A DNA stretch of 64,000 nucleotides from Rotaria sordida. Lineage: Eukaryota; Rotifera; Eurotatoria; Philodinida; Philodinidae. How positions within the stretch are numbered: position 1 is the first letter of the stretch; each line of letters starts with the position of its first letter. The position numbers and the translations under genes were made by a program. The stretch is from contig CAJNOL010000435.1 in assembly GCA_905250125.1 (NCBI GenBank), positions 7,496-71,495 of the forward strand, given 5' to 3'. Positions 24,681-38,013 of this stretch are shown here, one piece after another. The notes beneath the pieces were generated by a model. That model did no database searches. It was not told where the DNA came from and saw only the letters and a list, made by a program, of their open reading frames with translations.

Positions 24681-26060
24681 AATCTACTTTCGCAGTTTGA
24701 GCAGAACAAAACTTGAATTGCTTTTCATCATGGTAATGTTTCTAAAATCTACATTACGGAAATTCGAACAGGAAGAGATCATATGAACAAAGTTCAAATT
24801 GTGAAAACAATAACTTATTAATCAGCTGCAGTTTTGAAAAAAAATACTTCGGGTTCAGATCTAGACTTTTCCCAAAAGCACATGCGCATTGCTCGTCGGT
24901 TTGCATTAGATTAGAAGACCCATGAACGTTTTTTTAAATAGAAACAGAGGATTAGGTAGGCTTTAGAGTTATTCATATATAATATCGATTCATACATATA
25001 CTATTCAATCGTGTACATGACTAAGAACTTGTTAGGATGCGCAAGTATCCTACCGTTTGGCACTATCGTCCGATTCACAGTGCTAAATCACTTTTCATAC
25101 GAGACTACTGAAAAAAACTTAATGTCAGAGGTAAGCAATAATGCTATATTGGTTTGTTTGTCAGAATTTTTCGAGATCATGTATCGGGTGTTACAGAATG
25201 GTTGAACGCTTCTTTATTTTCTCTACATTTGAGCACAGATCAATGATAGGTCCTTGAATCTTTTTCAAAAAATGCCACATCAAAGTCTCCGCAAATTTCT
25301 GTTAACCTTAATTTAAAACAAAACAACTAGACGCTTTCATAGCTACGCAGAGTGATTGTATGAACTAAATCTACTTCGAATACATTAGTTTTTCTACTTT
25401 ATTTTGTGAAACACGATCTAAAAGGAGTGTTGAGATATATAGGGTAGAAATTTGACCTTCCGCTCTCCACAGACCGTAACAAACGGACCCCACATCCATC
25501 ACAGACGCTCTTCAGATTTCTTACAGACCATGACAGACGGGTTCGAGAGATCATCACAGACCGTGATAGATGTTTTTGATACATGATTACCAATTTTATA
25601 TCACTAACCTCTCGTGAATGTATATAAACTGCTTCTTTTTTGAGTTCCAGAGAATTAAGTAAAAGTTGACGAAAAATGGATCTACAGATAGATCGAATTA
25701 AACAATATTCCGGTGACTAATAATAACAGCTATATTCGTGTCTCACATTTTAATCCCATAGGGATTGTGCTGAGAGCTTTTTTTCTTTACAAATAAATAC
25801 TTTGTTTTGAAAACACAACTTACTAATAGATAGCTCTTGAAGATCTCTGCTGATTGTACACGTATACAAAATTTTCTGATGCTCATTCTCCTAGTTACAC
25901 AAAATTTTTCCGGAAACAATTTTTATTTCGTCAACGGTGATATTTCTTCTCTTAATCATTTCAATTGAAAAAACAGGTTGTAGAAGCATTGTTTATGAGA
26001 AAATGAGTTTGCTTTTGTAGCATTCTTGGAAAACGGGTATGCCTTTCTATTTTGGACTCA
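24681..26060. other. Intergenic, weak short repeats
   Basis: No gene found. At about 25466-25575 a motif close to CACAGACCGTGACAGACGG occurs four times at irregular 23-32 bp spacing. At 25748-25775 a short palindrome AATCCCATAGGGATT followed by GTGCTGAGAG recurs in diverged form at 51906, so it is a dispersed repeat. Confidence 0.5.
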
Positions 26061-26975
26061 TACTTAGGGCGAACCAAAAGTTCGTGTCTCGACGTTGCTT
26101 ACCATATAGTAAGCTTTAAGAAACTTTTTTCTATATGGTCTGATAGAGAAAAGAATGTTCTATTTTTCTATGCTATTTGATCATAGTTCAACTAATATCA
26201 TGATAATAAATTTTCGATAAGACTTTATTTTTGTTGTCATTTGTGCTCTAGTAAGATCCGCATTGCAGCATCCAATCCCTTGATACGTTGTATTGACCAC
26301 TAAAATATACCATAAGATGCAGCGTGAAAGGCTCTACAATTTACATAAGACCACTTACTTTAAAGTTGCCCTTTGTGCTTTGAAAATAAACAAAGCTTTG
26401 ATATGCCAAATTCTGGGCATTGCAAAGATTGGTTGCACAAAATTTTCCTTCCTTTGAAAACAATTATAATAAGCTTTACTATGAAGATTGTAGAACTTTT
26501 CGCGCTGCATCTTGTGGTGTATTTTGTTTTCTTTTAATAAAAGCATATCAGGTGACGAAATGATGAAAGAACAAAAAATGAAGTCGCCATGTATCAAAAA
26601 ATTATCAATTTGGCATAGTCGAAATTCGATAGCCCAAAATTGTGTCCATTTTGAAAGCGAAAAGTGAAACTATAAAATAAGCGGTCTTACGTAAATTGTA
26701 GAGCTTTTCACGCTGCATCTTATAGTATATTTTAGTGGTCAATACAACGTATCAAGGGATTGGATACTGCAATGCGGATCTTACTAGAGCACAAATGACA
26801 ACAAAAATAAAGTCTTATCGAAAATTTATTATCACGATATTAGTTGAACTATGATCAAATAGCATAGAAAAATAGAACATTCTTTTCTCTATCAGACCAT
26901 ATAGAAAAAAAGTTTCTTAAAGCTTACTATATGGTAAGCAACGTCGAGACACGAACTTTTGGTACGCCCTAAGTA
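26061..26975. mobile_element. 0.9-kb TA-flanked foldback MITE (Tc1/mariner-like ends)
   Basis: Arms 26063-26355 and 26680-26973 are reverse complements at high identity. The left end reads CTTAGGGCGAACCAAAAGTT and the right end AACTTTTGGTACGCCCTAAG. Both are flanked by TA, the target duplicated by Tc1/mariner elements. The end sequence resembles mariner-type termini. The central about 330 bp has no transposase, but repeats a piece of the arm (GATTGTAGAACTTTTCGCGC and a CTGCATCTT block). Non-autonomous. Confidence 0.82.
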
Positions 26976-29800
26976 GCTCTCAATCGTCTCTACAAAATGA
27001 CATATTTTGATCTATGCCTATATATAGATTTGTCATAGATGACATCAATTTACTGAAAGGGGTCGAAACTTTTGGGACACCCTACTTTAAATTACATGAA
27101 AATATTAAAGTGTGGATGGGGCGTAATGATGAGGATTGGAGCCCTGTTGAGTCACACTTTTTAATTTTTTTTTTGACTACCATATATACTGCTTTTTGCG
27201 CTATTTGTTAATGAAAATGTCTCTCTAATGTTTTTTTTTCGTGAAGCTTATTTATAAGCCTATAAAATAGTGTATTTTTGTTAATTATTTAGCACATGAA
27301 AAATAAGCTTGTCACTATGTAAGGGTAAATATATTTCACTATTCCACTAATGTAACTCAAACATTGACTTCGCAAAAGATTCTTCACGATCACTCCAATT
27401 CTGACCGGGTCAGAGTCAGTTTTCAGCGTCTGATACAAGTCTCTAGAGTGAAGGTCTTTTCCTCACCAAGCATCCACTCCCAGATCCCCTCAGGCTTGGA
27501 ACTGATCAATTTTTTTTGCCAGACTGGCCCGACTCGTTGAAATTCTAGGCGTAATCGGCAGAAAACCGGTACGTTTAAATGCTCCATGAACAAATATAAT
27601 GCGAAACTCATATAACTATTCGAGTTTATAATCGTAACAGCTTCTATTTAGTCCATCGCGTTCCGTATATGCTAAAACTAAGAATGAAGAGAGAACATTT
27701 TCAAAACTTTTTCATCTAATAACTCAGAAACAAGTGATATTGAGTACCATCTAATAAGCTGCAAAATTCGATTTATATATTAGACTCCATATTTTTAGTT
27801 TTCTTAATATCCGGATCTTGTTACAGTTACATGAAGTTGGCAAAATCTCCACACCAGAACAAAATCTTTTACAACATTTATGTGTCGAACATATGAACTG
27901 GAACTACTGGCAATTGAGAGTTTCTTTGTAATGGCTGCCTAAATTTGCGTAATTATAATCAATATATTCAACATGATCCGAGGCTCTTATTTTACTATGA
28001 GAGCGTGAATTCAAAATTTGGAGCTGCGATTTTCATGACGACAAGAAATTTGTCGATTAAAAACTTTTGCGCCCATGTTTCTGGTCTGCTAAAACCGTGA
28101 AAACCAATAGAAACGAGCAAAGTAGACTAGCTTCAGTGTCCTAAACACTGATAAAGAAACTGCCAAGAGAAAACAGTGAAAACCAGTAGGCGCTAAAAGT
28201 TTAACCAGACCGGTTTGCTGATTCGGTTCCTAACTTGCATCCCACGTCTACACTCAACAACATCATTAAATAAGGGTGGGGTATGGGTGTGTTTGAGTAG
28301 ATATCTCTTCTTAACTTACACGCACACTCCCAGAGTTCCCGTATTTATTGAGTTCCGTTTGGTTTTCATTTATCATTGCTCTCTTTCTGATTGATTTTTG
28401 AGTTCCAAAATCTTCAAGAGTTCAGAACAACTGAATTTAGATACTGCCAAGAAAATAGTTGTAATTTAGTTCTATCTATTTTATTATGTAGATAGACGTG
28501 TAAGTGAAAAATATTAATGAATTCAAGAACTACAAGAAATGACAGTAAAAGTCGAAATGTTTTTTTATTTTTGATTAAAACCTCTGGTGCTTCGATATTT
28601 CCAGTTCATTTTTCTATTCATATTTTTATTTAGCAGTAATCAATAAGCATGTCGCCGAATGCAATTATCGTTATCAGTGCAGATTTTTGAATTCAGATTT
28701 ACTCGAAAAGTAACGTTCATCAACAGTCGATTCACTGGATCCTAGATTGACGGAATAAAACAATATAGAGAGCTACAGTTTTCATCTTTAGAAAGAGGAG
28801 ATAAAGGCACATCAAATCGTATGTTATAGATTGTTCGATCTAGTCTTTTTGAAGATTTTTAATCTACCTTTTTCAAAAACTAAAGTATCGTATGAGGTGA
28901 CTGCAGTAAGTTTTCAATTATCAGATATGCATTCGAACCGCCTATCAAAGATCGTCTCAGATTTTTACATTTAATTCTTCAGAGATTATAGGTATTCTAC
29001 TCAAAACTCGCAACCAATTTTTCATGCAACTGTTACAAAAAAAATCATTTTTGTTTTTGCTTTTCTTTTTATTCTATAAGCAACCATTGTTCCGATACTT
29101 CTTTTTAGAAAGTTGAATAAAAAAGACGTCAGAAAACACCTATAATATATAATTTTATGCAATTTCATCTCCTCTTTTCCTATCAATAGTTATTCAAAAA
29201 AGTATCCGCCTGCCCTTCTCTTTTGGAATAGGCATTAGTAGTTTGCAGTTATTGATCGGGTATTCATATTGTTAGTCAATGAAGGGAAAACATCCTAGAT
29301 GGAAAAAACAAAAAGTTTGCATTAGATATTATGAAAAGAAATGTGTAGGAGCAATTTTTAGTCCCTTTCTCAATGACTGAGACTATGAAGAAAAAGTGAT
29401 CTCAATTGAAACTAAAGATTAAAGTTAAAACTAGCTGATCATTATATAATCATGTTACAGACAGACGAATACAAGTAAATTTCAGTTTTTAGACTTTACT
29501 ATAAAGTTTTTAATTTCTTATTTTAATCTAAAATTTACATTTCACATAAATGACGAATGTTTTGTTTGTTTTTTAATAACTACAAAAAAAAACATATTTA
29601 TTTAAAAGAATGAATGAAAAACATTTCGTACCACAGGTTTTCTTCATGAATAGAATTTCAATTGAAGAAAATCATCACCTACATGACATCTTATCTTCAA
29701 CTCTCACTGTATTTTTCAATAGATAACAATTCACAAAAGAAAAAGAATGAAAATAAAATTTAAAAAAAAGAACGAAAGAAAGAAAAATCTAATTTTTTAA
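26976..29800. other. Gene-poor region, 3' flank of FAM78-like gene at its end
   Basis: A stretch at 27058-27085 (GGTCGAAACTTTTGGGACAC) resembles a mariner-type terminus but has no partner that I can see. At 28265-28290 there is a telomere-like GGGTGGGGTATGGGTGTG. Near 28050-28205 a weak pair of GCGCC-containing blocks forms a degenerate repeat. The last 300 bases are AT-rich and probably the 3' UTR/terminator region of the minus-strand gene. No coding frame is supported. Confidence 0.5.
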
Positions 29801-31383
29801 CTATCGAACTATAACACCTTGAGCCAATCTAGCATGATCGTCAAGAATATGTTTCATATCATCACAACAACGATTTCCAGGTATTGAAGATGAATTTGGT
29901 GGAGAAGAAGGAGGAAATATAAGACGACAAAAAGGTTTAGTTTTTGTCGATTGTGAAGCATTGCTTTTAGTATCAGATGATGATGATGATGATGAACTTC
30001 CACCATTAAGTTTATTTTGAATAGATGTATGCGTTTTATGTCGAATATAATGATTATAATATGGATTTTGATGTAAAACAAACATACATCGTGGTAGTAC
30101 GACAATTTCAGGTCGTTTACTAACTTCACCAACACGACAACCTGGATGCCAAACAAGAATTTGTGCGTTATTAGCCTGGAGGAAAAGAAAGAAACAAAAC
30201 GATGACAAATAAATATGAACAAGTTATTAATAAAATTTACATTTGGAGGATAGAGTACACAAGTTGGTATACGTATATTTTGTTTGAGAATTTCAGGTTG
30301 AATTGGTATTGGATCAGATATAAGTGTTGCACGTGAACCTTGTGATTTAGTTGAGTCGATATTTATTTCAAGATTCATTTGCCAACTTATTGTTTTAAGT
30401 ACAATTATTGAACCGGTTTTAACATTCATTGCAACAAGCCATGTATAAAAATTTTGATGACGTTTTACATTTGTTAAACGTGATAAACGTTCATTACTTG
30501 TTGGAATATCCCATGTTATATGTGGATAAAAATTATCATTCATAAGAACTTTTATCGTTTGATAATCTAAAAATGGTCCATGAAGTTCAATTACTTCACA
30601 TTTTGAACCATAAAATGGATAATTACGTCCATCAGAATCTGATATCATTGGATTTTGACCAGATACTAATTGAGGAAATTCCCAACTTGAATAACCCCAA
30701 TCACCATATGAATTTAAAAAATCCATACGTGTACATGATTGTATCCAACCAATTTTCCAATGTTCACCTTCATCTAATGGAGGAAATTGAATAGTAGCTG
30801 TAGAACTAAAAATTTCCAAAAAAAAAAACAGAAAATTAAATTTGACTGTTTTTTTTTTTATTTTATTTTTGGTTTTATATACCGAAAATGTGGTGTTCGA
30901 TATTTTAAAACAGCTGAACTTTTTTCATCTATTATAGTTGGACGATTTTCAATTTTAGCCTCAAGTTCAAGTATACGGATTGGTAATATAGATTGTTGAG
31001 GTTTTTCATTTGTTGTTGTTGTTCGTGTGACATTCATACGTTTTGTTTTATCAATTAATCGACCCATTAAATTCATACTGTTGTCAACTGTCGTTGAAAT
31101 CGTTTGTAATTGTTGAACATTGAGAAAGGCCTATATTTTACAGTGAAGAAAAAAAAGAATATTAGTAAATGCAAAACATTCACTTATACTCATCAACGAG
31201 AGAGAAAAAAAATGACCATGAATTTATATTACGTTGTCTTATCTGATTCATAAAGGTAAGTTAATTATTTTTAAGGATGTTTTAAATTTAGGTTTTTTTT
31301 TTTTGTGTGTGTACCTGAGAATAAAAAGAAATTTCACCAGACGGATAACCACTAGTAGAATATGAATATGTATAAAATTGCAT
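29801..31383 (-). CDS. FAM78: FAM78 family protein
   Basis: Exons 31383-31315, 31130-30883, 30805-30241 and 30175-29801 join in phase to 418 residues. The middle matches my knowledge of FAM78A/B closely: KYRTPHFRY near the start, WKIGWIQSC, SYGDWGYSSWEFPQL, ISDSDGRNYPFYG, MNDNFYPHITW, YTWLVAMN, and NANNAQILVWHPG spanning the last intron. FAM78 proteins are conserved animal proteins of unclear biochemical role. This copy has about 125 residues after the last intron, including a Ser run from (GAT)n and an RR/FPPSSPPNSS segment, so it is longer than the roughly 280 residues I recall for vertebrates. Only the first ATG of exon 1 (MQFYTYSY) fits the splice phases. No signal peptide or membrane span is seen. 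Confidence 0.9.
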
Positions 31384-33677
31384 AGTATATATTCTCGTTA
31401 AATAAATAATAGCATTTATTAACTATTATTAAGATGAATATTTGTCGTCGTATGTAAAAGTGAGCAAAAAAAATTAAACATATAAATATATAATTTTTTT
31501 TGTCATTGATGATGATGTTGAGAAGGTAGTAATGTTGTCATCGTCCTTCAAGATCGTCATACTCACCTGTTGCTGGATCCTAAACGTGTATATAACATTC
31601 GTTCTGTCGTCTAATGTTAGAGAGTAGTCTTGCGTTTTTTTTCTCTCTCTCTCTGTATGCCCCCTTTCCTCCTTTTTTGCTATATGTATGCGTGTATGTG
31701 TGTCTATTGCTTGTCGATAGGTTTTCGCTACTACTACTAAACATTGACGATGACGACAATGACACCAACCAAAAACATCTACGTATATTTGCGTTCTCGT
31801 TTGCATAGTATCGAAAAAAAACCAGATAAAGAATAGGACTAATATGAATAACTTGAAGAAGAACACATCTATATATATATATATGCGCACAGAAACAGAC
31901 GTTGTCATGTGTCTTGGTTCTCGTCAAAATATACGTACAAAAACAACTAATTGAAAAAGAAATAACCTTGTATAGTTTTTTTCTTCTTCTTCTTCTTCTA
32001 ATTATAGTCCTTTCTTTGTTATATACATACGGTAATTATAAAAGTGACTTCTAATATAAAGTAAACAATTAAATAATAGATAAAATGTATTAATTCAATA
32101 TTTTCATTTTTATAAACATCATCATTATTAATTACTATAGTTATCATTATTTTGATTTAATGGTTGTTGTTGATTTTAATCGAATGCATTTCTTTACACA
32201 TGAAAAAAAAAAGTGGCAAGTTCAATAAACATACATGCGTATTGGTACGAATGAAAGAGGAAAAAAACGACGAAAAAAAAAAAGAAAAGGTACTGAAGTA
32301 TGTTTTTTTTTGGCGATGTCGTCGTTGTTGATTTTGAATAAGGGTAAAATTTAAATTGAAATAAAAAATAAAATACCGATGACCGTCACAAATTTGATGT
32401 AGAAAAATATTTATGTATATTAGTTATTGCAGTTGGACTGATGATGTTCGATTGAGTATATATGTGTGTGTGTGTGTGTGTGTATATGAACAATATTCAA
32501 GCATACAAGATATGAATAAAGAAAATGAAAAAATCAGGACAATGAAGAAAGATAAATAAAGGTAACGGCGACGGGCGACCGTGATATGTTATGTGATTTA
32601 TTATAAGTACATGATCATCCATTTTTACACATTTTTAAGATGACACGATAAAGAACGGTAAAAACAAAATCTATTTCTTTTTATTCCCGTTATGAGAAAT
32701 TAATTATTATTAACCTATAATATCTGTTTATATTTATATTACCTATTCAAAAATTTTCGCATGACAATGAATATCTTTCTTCAATGTTTTATTATAATTA
32801 CAAAATAGAAACGAAACATCATATGACATATTTTTTTTGTTCTAGACTAAAGAATGATCGGTTTGACATTGAGACACTCTCGAGAGTATACACGAAATTT
32901 GATATAGAAATTTAACAAAAATCAAATAATAAAACTATGACTTTAAGTGTTCACTGTTGAAATCGAATAACAAAATTACCTTTTTCTTTTTACTATTCTT
33001 GTATTCGTTCGAATGAGATGTCAAATATGATGATGATGATGATGACAAAAGAGCACATCTGCATCACCAACATTTCTTATTATATGTGAAAAAGAGAGGA
33101 AAAGGTTTCATTCTGTGTACGAGCCGTATAGTATATGTATATATATATGTGTGTGTATGCATACGAACGACAACGACAAAATTACAAATAGAGTCTATCT
33201 GCATTTTTTCTTGTCATCTAATTCCTTCCTAAATATGAGCTAATCTATTTCTTTTTCTTTTTAAACGATGACAATGTACACAAATAATAACAGATGATTT
33301 TTTGAATAAAAGGAATAGACAAGTAAATTAATCGTAATGATGTAATAGTCTACAGGGTATCTTTTTTTTTTTTTTGTAAAATATATGGTTTTGTTTGATT
33401 CAAAGAACAATATTCAAATTGTTCTCCTACACAATCTTATTTAAATAAATCCTTGTTTTATATGATTAACTTTAAGTTTAAGGACAATACATATGTATAT
33501 ATATATTCTATATATTTTTAAAATATCATTTCACACAAAAAAGTCAGTGCTTCTTGTTTTAATTTTTTTTTTTATTAGATAAATTTTCTCTATATCACAG
33601 AATACACATTCAAAAAAGAAAAAAAAGAAAACAAGACACGAAGAAAAAAAAAGTGTAACATAGATATTCTTTATGTT
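31384..33677. other. Promoter and long AT-rich intergenic region with microsatellites
   Basis: Lies upstream of the FAM78-like gene and downstream of the YTHDC1-like stop codon. Holds (TTC)n near 31981, (TA)n near 31870, (TG)n at about 32463-32484, (GAT)n near 33030 and (TA/TG)n near 33135. The open frames at 31474-31908 and 31580-31927 (minus) are low-complexity and lack family resemblance. Untranslated first exons of the FAM78-like gene could lie here but cannot be seen. Confidence 0.55.
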
Positions 33678-36600
33678 CTAATGACGATATTCACGAGATT
33701 TTGAACGATGCCGAGATGATGATTGATAATTATGATGATGATGATAATGATGATTTCGATGTGATCTATTTCCATTATCATTTTCTTTATGTGATGATGA
33801 TGTTGTATGACGAAGAAATGCATTTATTTCTTGTTCGTACTAATTAACAAAAAATAAAATAATGAAAAAAGAATAATCATAATTTACTTCAGTTGGATTT
33901 TGAGATATGGATGATGATGATGATGGTGGCTGAGGTAAATACATATTCATTGGATCATTATTATAAACTCCACTATGTATACTATGTGAATCATATCCCA
34001 TTGTATAAAGACCAGTTGGATCATAAACCATTGGATAGGTCTAAATAGATCAAAAAACAAAATGAACATTAAATGAAATATAATCTTTGAAATACTACCG
34101 TCGATGGAAACATAGTTGGTGTATATCCAGTATATGGTGTTTGAGTTTCAAGCATATATTTTACATAATCTTCATATGTCTAAATATGACGAAAGATAAC
34201 ATGAACAAAAAGAAAAAAAAAACATTTGCATTTAATCTTACTCCATTAGCCATTATATGTGACATTCTTTTATCGAGATTATTAGGTAATGGTGGATCAC
34301 CATTACTACGATGTGAATGTTTTCGATTTGGACTACGTTTATTACCATGATCCGAATGTGCTGATGCTAATAACAAATAAATTAAAAGAACAAAAAAAAA
34401 AAAATAACTAGTAGTATATTCAATTTCTTCAAAAATGAAAAGAACTGCTCCTCCCGGTCGCCAGAATAGAAGGTTATAGATGTGATCGTATAATGTAAAT
34501 GTCTAGAGAATAGAGTTCGGATTCGAAAATTCTGTACCCCTATACTTCAATCTTTCTTTTTAGATCGTGTTAAAAGATATCCGCTTGTAAGTACAATGTT
34601 AATAAACATACGTGATCGATGTCGTCGTTTACGATGTGGTTCTTTACTGTTATGTTCTCGACTTCTTGATCGATGACGTCTAAATTAAGATTAAGAGATA
34701 TCACGAATCATAATGTATTTTATTATATGTAAGATAAAGAGACTCGAAATTTTTTTTTTTCTTATAATTCGAGTTCTCAAGTTTTTTGCTAAAACAAAAA
34801 AAATAAACATTTGTTTGAAAATAAAACAAATATATATATATATATTATAGTCTCTAATAAATATATTAAAGTTCTTTGATGTATTCTTTTTTTTTCTTTT
34901 TTCTTCATGTTCATCATTTATATATATAAATCCGTCTTGATATCTTGTTTTTTTTTTTGATTGTAATATTTGTAACCAACGATAATTTGCAAAAAAGAAA
35001 ATATCCCTCTATTAACCAACACCTTTTTTAAAAGTTCTGTACTGAATTAAATTAGTAGCCAAATTTGTAAGACGATTAATTATTAAATAAAGAGTCACAT
35101 CTGACCTATGACGATCAACAGATGTAGATGAACGATGATTTATATCTTCTGTTGGATTTATTGTTAATGGTGATCGTGATAATTTATGTTTATCGGCTTT
35201 TCTTGATATTGATATAATATCAATTGTTGGATCAGATGGAAATAAACGACATAAAGCTTCAGCACAACGTGGTTCAATTTCCTAAATAATATATATATAC
35301 ATATATATAGAAAATTAAAAAATAATATAGCATAAATAAATAAATCATATAAAATATACTTGTCCATCTCGTCCAATTTTAACAGGTTTATTTTCATTCC
35401 ATGAATTAAATAAATGTAGAGTTTGATTAAATGGTAAACTTCGTCTAAAACAAAAAAAAACAAATAGTTGGTTTTTATCGACATCAAATTTTTGTCTTCC
35501 TCAGAAAATGTTAATTTTGATCTGTAATCCTTAAGTAAATTCTTAATGTATGAAGCTAAAATTTTTACTATGAGATATCTAACTTGAAATACACATCTTC
35601 ATTAAAAATAGTAATTTCCCTTCATGTGTGAATTTTACTAACCGAGAGACCCAATCAATATAAATAACACCAGAAAAAGCTCGATTGCTCATGCCAGGTG
35701 GTAATACCCAATTAATTGGTTGACTATCATGACGAGCTTCACATGACATACGTGCAAAACCTTGAAATGCTTTACTTTCAGCAACTGAAAAAATTAAAAT
35801 AACATTTCGACGTTGCTAAAAACAAAAAAAAAAGAAAATATGTTAAACAAATTTTTGAATTTTTGCTTTTTTTATTTTTATACTCGAAATGCTCGATTAA
35901 GTTTATTTTCATTTGCAGGTGGTGTTGACCATACACCCTTAAAAAAATATAAAAATTATATTAAAAAAATTTTTTTATTAATTTATTTACTTTAGCTTTA
36001 GCTAATGAAACATTTTCTTCATTTCCACTTTTAATTAAAAAATAAACAGTATCATTAAATATATTTTGTAAAGCATTAGTTTCTTTTTCATCTAAAAAAA
36101 GAATATTATATATAAATATTATTATTATTTTATTTATTTTACCATTAATTGATATTGTTTGTACTTCACTTGGAGTTTGTATAACATTCATTGATGTTGA
36201 TTTATATTGTTCATTTTCTTGTATTATTCTCGGTTGTGAATCAATAGATTCTTCTATTTTAAAATAATAAAAATTACATCAACATAAATTAAAATTATCT
36301 ATCAAATCGGATAGGTAAATTCGATAAATTCTTTTCTATACGCTGTCGATTTGAATCATATGAGTAATACACATATCGAAAGAAGAAGTGACTTTCGTAG
36401 TTGATGTATCTCATGGTGAAGTTATTTTTGAGTTAAAAGTTTTACTGCGAAATGTAAAGTGACAATAATTATTTTACACACTATTGTTTATGTTCTTTTT
36501 GCAATAGTAAATTCAGGATTTTTTTACTTTCAAATTCAAATCTTTTCTCATATACATATATATATATGTGATTAAAATATCGATATTTACCATTAGGACA

Positions 36601-37627
36601 ATGATTGGTTGTTGTAAGAATATTTTCATTTGATATTTGAGTTTCAAGGTTATTGACGACATGTGTTATTTCATCACTATGTTCCAATATCTAAGTGATA
36701 GTATTTTTAAGGACATGAGAAAATTTGGTTTTTTTTTTTGTCTTTATCTTACTTGATCTTCTTCAACGAAGGTATTTTCAGGTTGATTGGATTCTTAAAA
36801 TAATGAATGAAATTAACTTTTTTTTTTTGTTTTATTAATTAAATGAAAATTTTTTCTAATAATAGGTGTATCAAGCAGAAATTAAATGTAAAGAACATCT
36901 GTTACACTCACTATACAAGCTGTTTCGCACTTTGCATAAAAGATAGATTATATGCAATAAATTTTACTGAATAAAATAACATATTGTTTTTAAGATGTTT
37001 AGATGAATATTTAATGATTTTTTTTTGTCTTTTATACACTAATCTCTCTTCGATTATATGAAGAAAAATAAAAATACTTTTTTCGCTTATCATTATTTTT
37101 TATTATCAATAGATATTGCTTATCAAAGTAGAATTTTTCTTTCTGCTTTTTTAAATACAGTATTCAAAAGTATCTTTATTATTATTCAATTTGAGATACA
37201 TTCTACTTATGACTAAGAAACAATTGCACACATATTTTTTCTACTAGTATAAATCAAGCGTGACAAAAAAAAAAAAAACATTTTGTTTACAATTTTCATT
37301 AGAAATGTTGATAAATATTCAAGAAAAGAAAAAATGATCAATTATTAAAGTTTTGAATATAAATACAAAAAAAAATATATCCAAATAGTCTTAAATAAAA
37401 AAATCTTTTTTTTGTCTGAAAATTCTATCATGAAATTACGTTGGAATTCCCAACTCTATGAATCTTTCACTCTGAAAAAAGTTTTAACAATAAATACATA
37501 CTTGATACTGACGAAAAATCATCAACATCAATTTCTGGACAAACAAGATCAAGTTCAACTATAAAAATATTCATAATTAAGTAAAAACAAAATATTTTTG
37601 ACAAATTTGTTTCCTACCTCCCGACAT
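33678..37627 (-). CDS. YTHDC1: YTH-domain m6A reader, YTHDC1-like
   Basis: Fifteen short exons keep phase throughout: 37627-37618, 37558-37502, 36793-36753, 36690-36591, 36253-36143, 36091-35991, 35937-35884, 35815-35643, 35444-35360, 35281-35106, 34679-34612, 34366-34242, 34179-34099, 34040-33888 and 33839-33678, giving 498 residues. The YTH domain spans about 115-265. It contains [10 protein letters not shown] (W143), [10 protein letters not shown] (W194) and [17 protein letters not shown], matching the m6A-binding cage tryptophans and the DC1-type signature. Flanks are acidic N-terminally and Arg/Ser/His-rich C-terminally ([17 protein letters not shown]), as in nuclear YTHDC1, which binds m6A in nuclear RNA and affects splicing and export. 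The first coding exon is only 10 nt (MSG+1), so the start is the least certain part. Divergent to eS4. Confidence 0.93.
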
Positions 37628-38013
37628 TTGATCTTTCAATAAAAAAAAAAGAAAAAACACCAAAGGAAAGAACAAAAATAAACCATTTTGATCTTTTTTC
37701 TATCATTAACCTCTATATCGAATTCTATAACACATTTATACATTTAGAACAAAAAAAAAATCTTTTTCTATTAACATTTAAAATTTATAGTTTTTCTATT
37801 GAAATATTTCTAAAAAATAATTTTTTTTTTTTTTGTAATATAATTTCAAATAAAATTTTCATAAACAAGAGATTTGGTATATTCAATATTACAAATCATG
37901 GATTGGTTTGTTTTATTCATTTCATATAAAGAAATTGTTACTGTTACTTTACTTTAAAACTTTTTAACTTTCTTTCTCTTTTTTTTTTGTAGATCAACTT
38001 TAACAACTAAAAT
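37628..38013. promoter_or_regulatory. Divergent (bidirectional) promoter region
   Basis: Only 386 bp separate the YTHDC1-like ATG (minus) from the eS4 ATG (plus), so both promoters must lie here. The eS4 side ends in a long T tract and TTTTTGTAG at 37985-37992, 21 bases before the ATG. That is a strong splice-acceptor shape and implies either a leader intron or spliced-leader addition. No TATA box can be singled out in such AT-rich DNA. Confidence 0.6.

Noticed and set aside
26355..26597. 80-codon open frame in the 26-kb palindrome
   Set aside because: Lies in the non-coding centre of a MITE and has no transposase resemblance.
31474..31927. Two overlapping minus-strand open frames upstream of FAM78
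   Set aside because: Low-complexity, mutually overlapping frames with no family resemblance; more likely leader or intergenic DNA.
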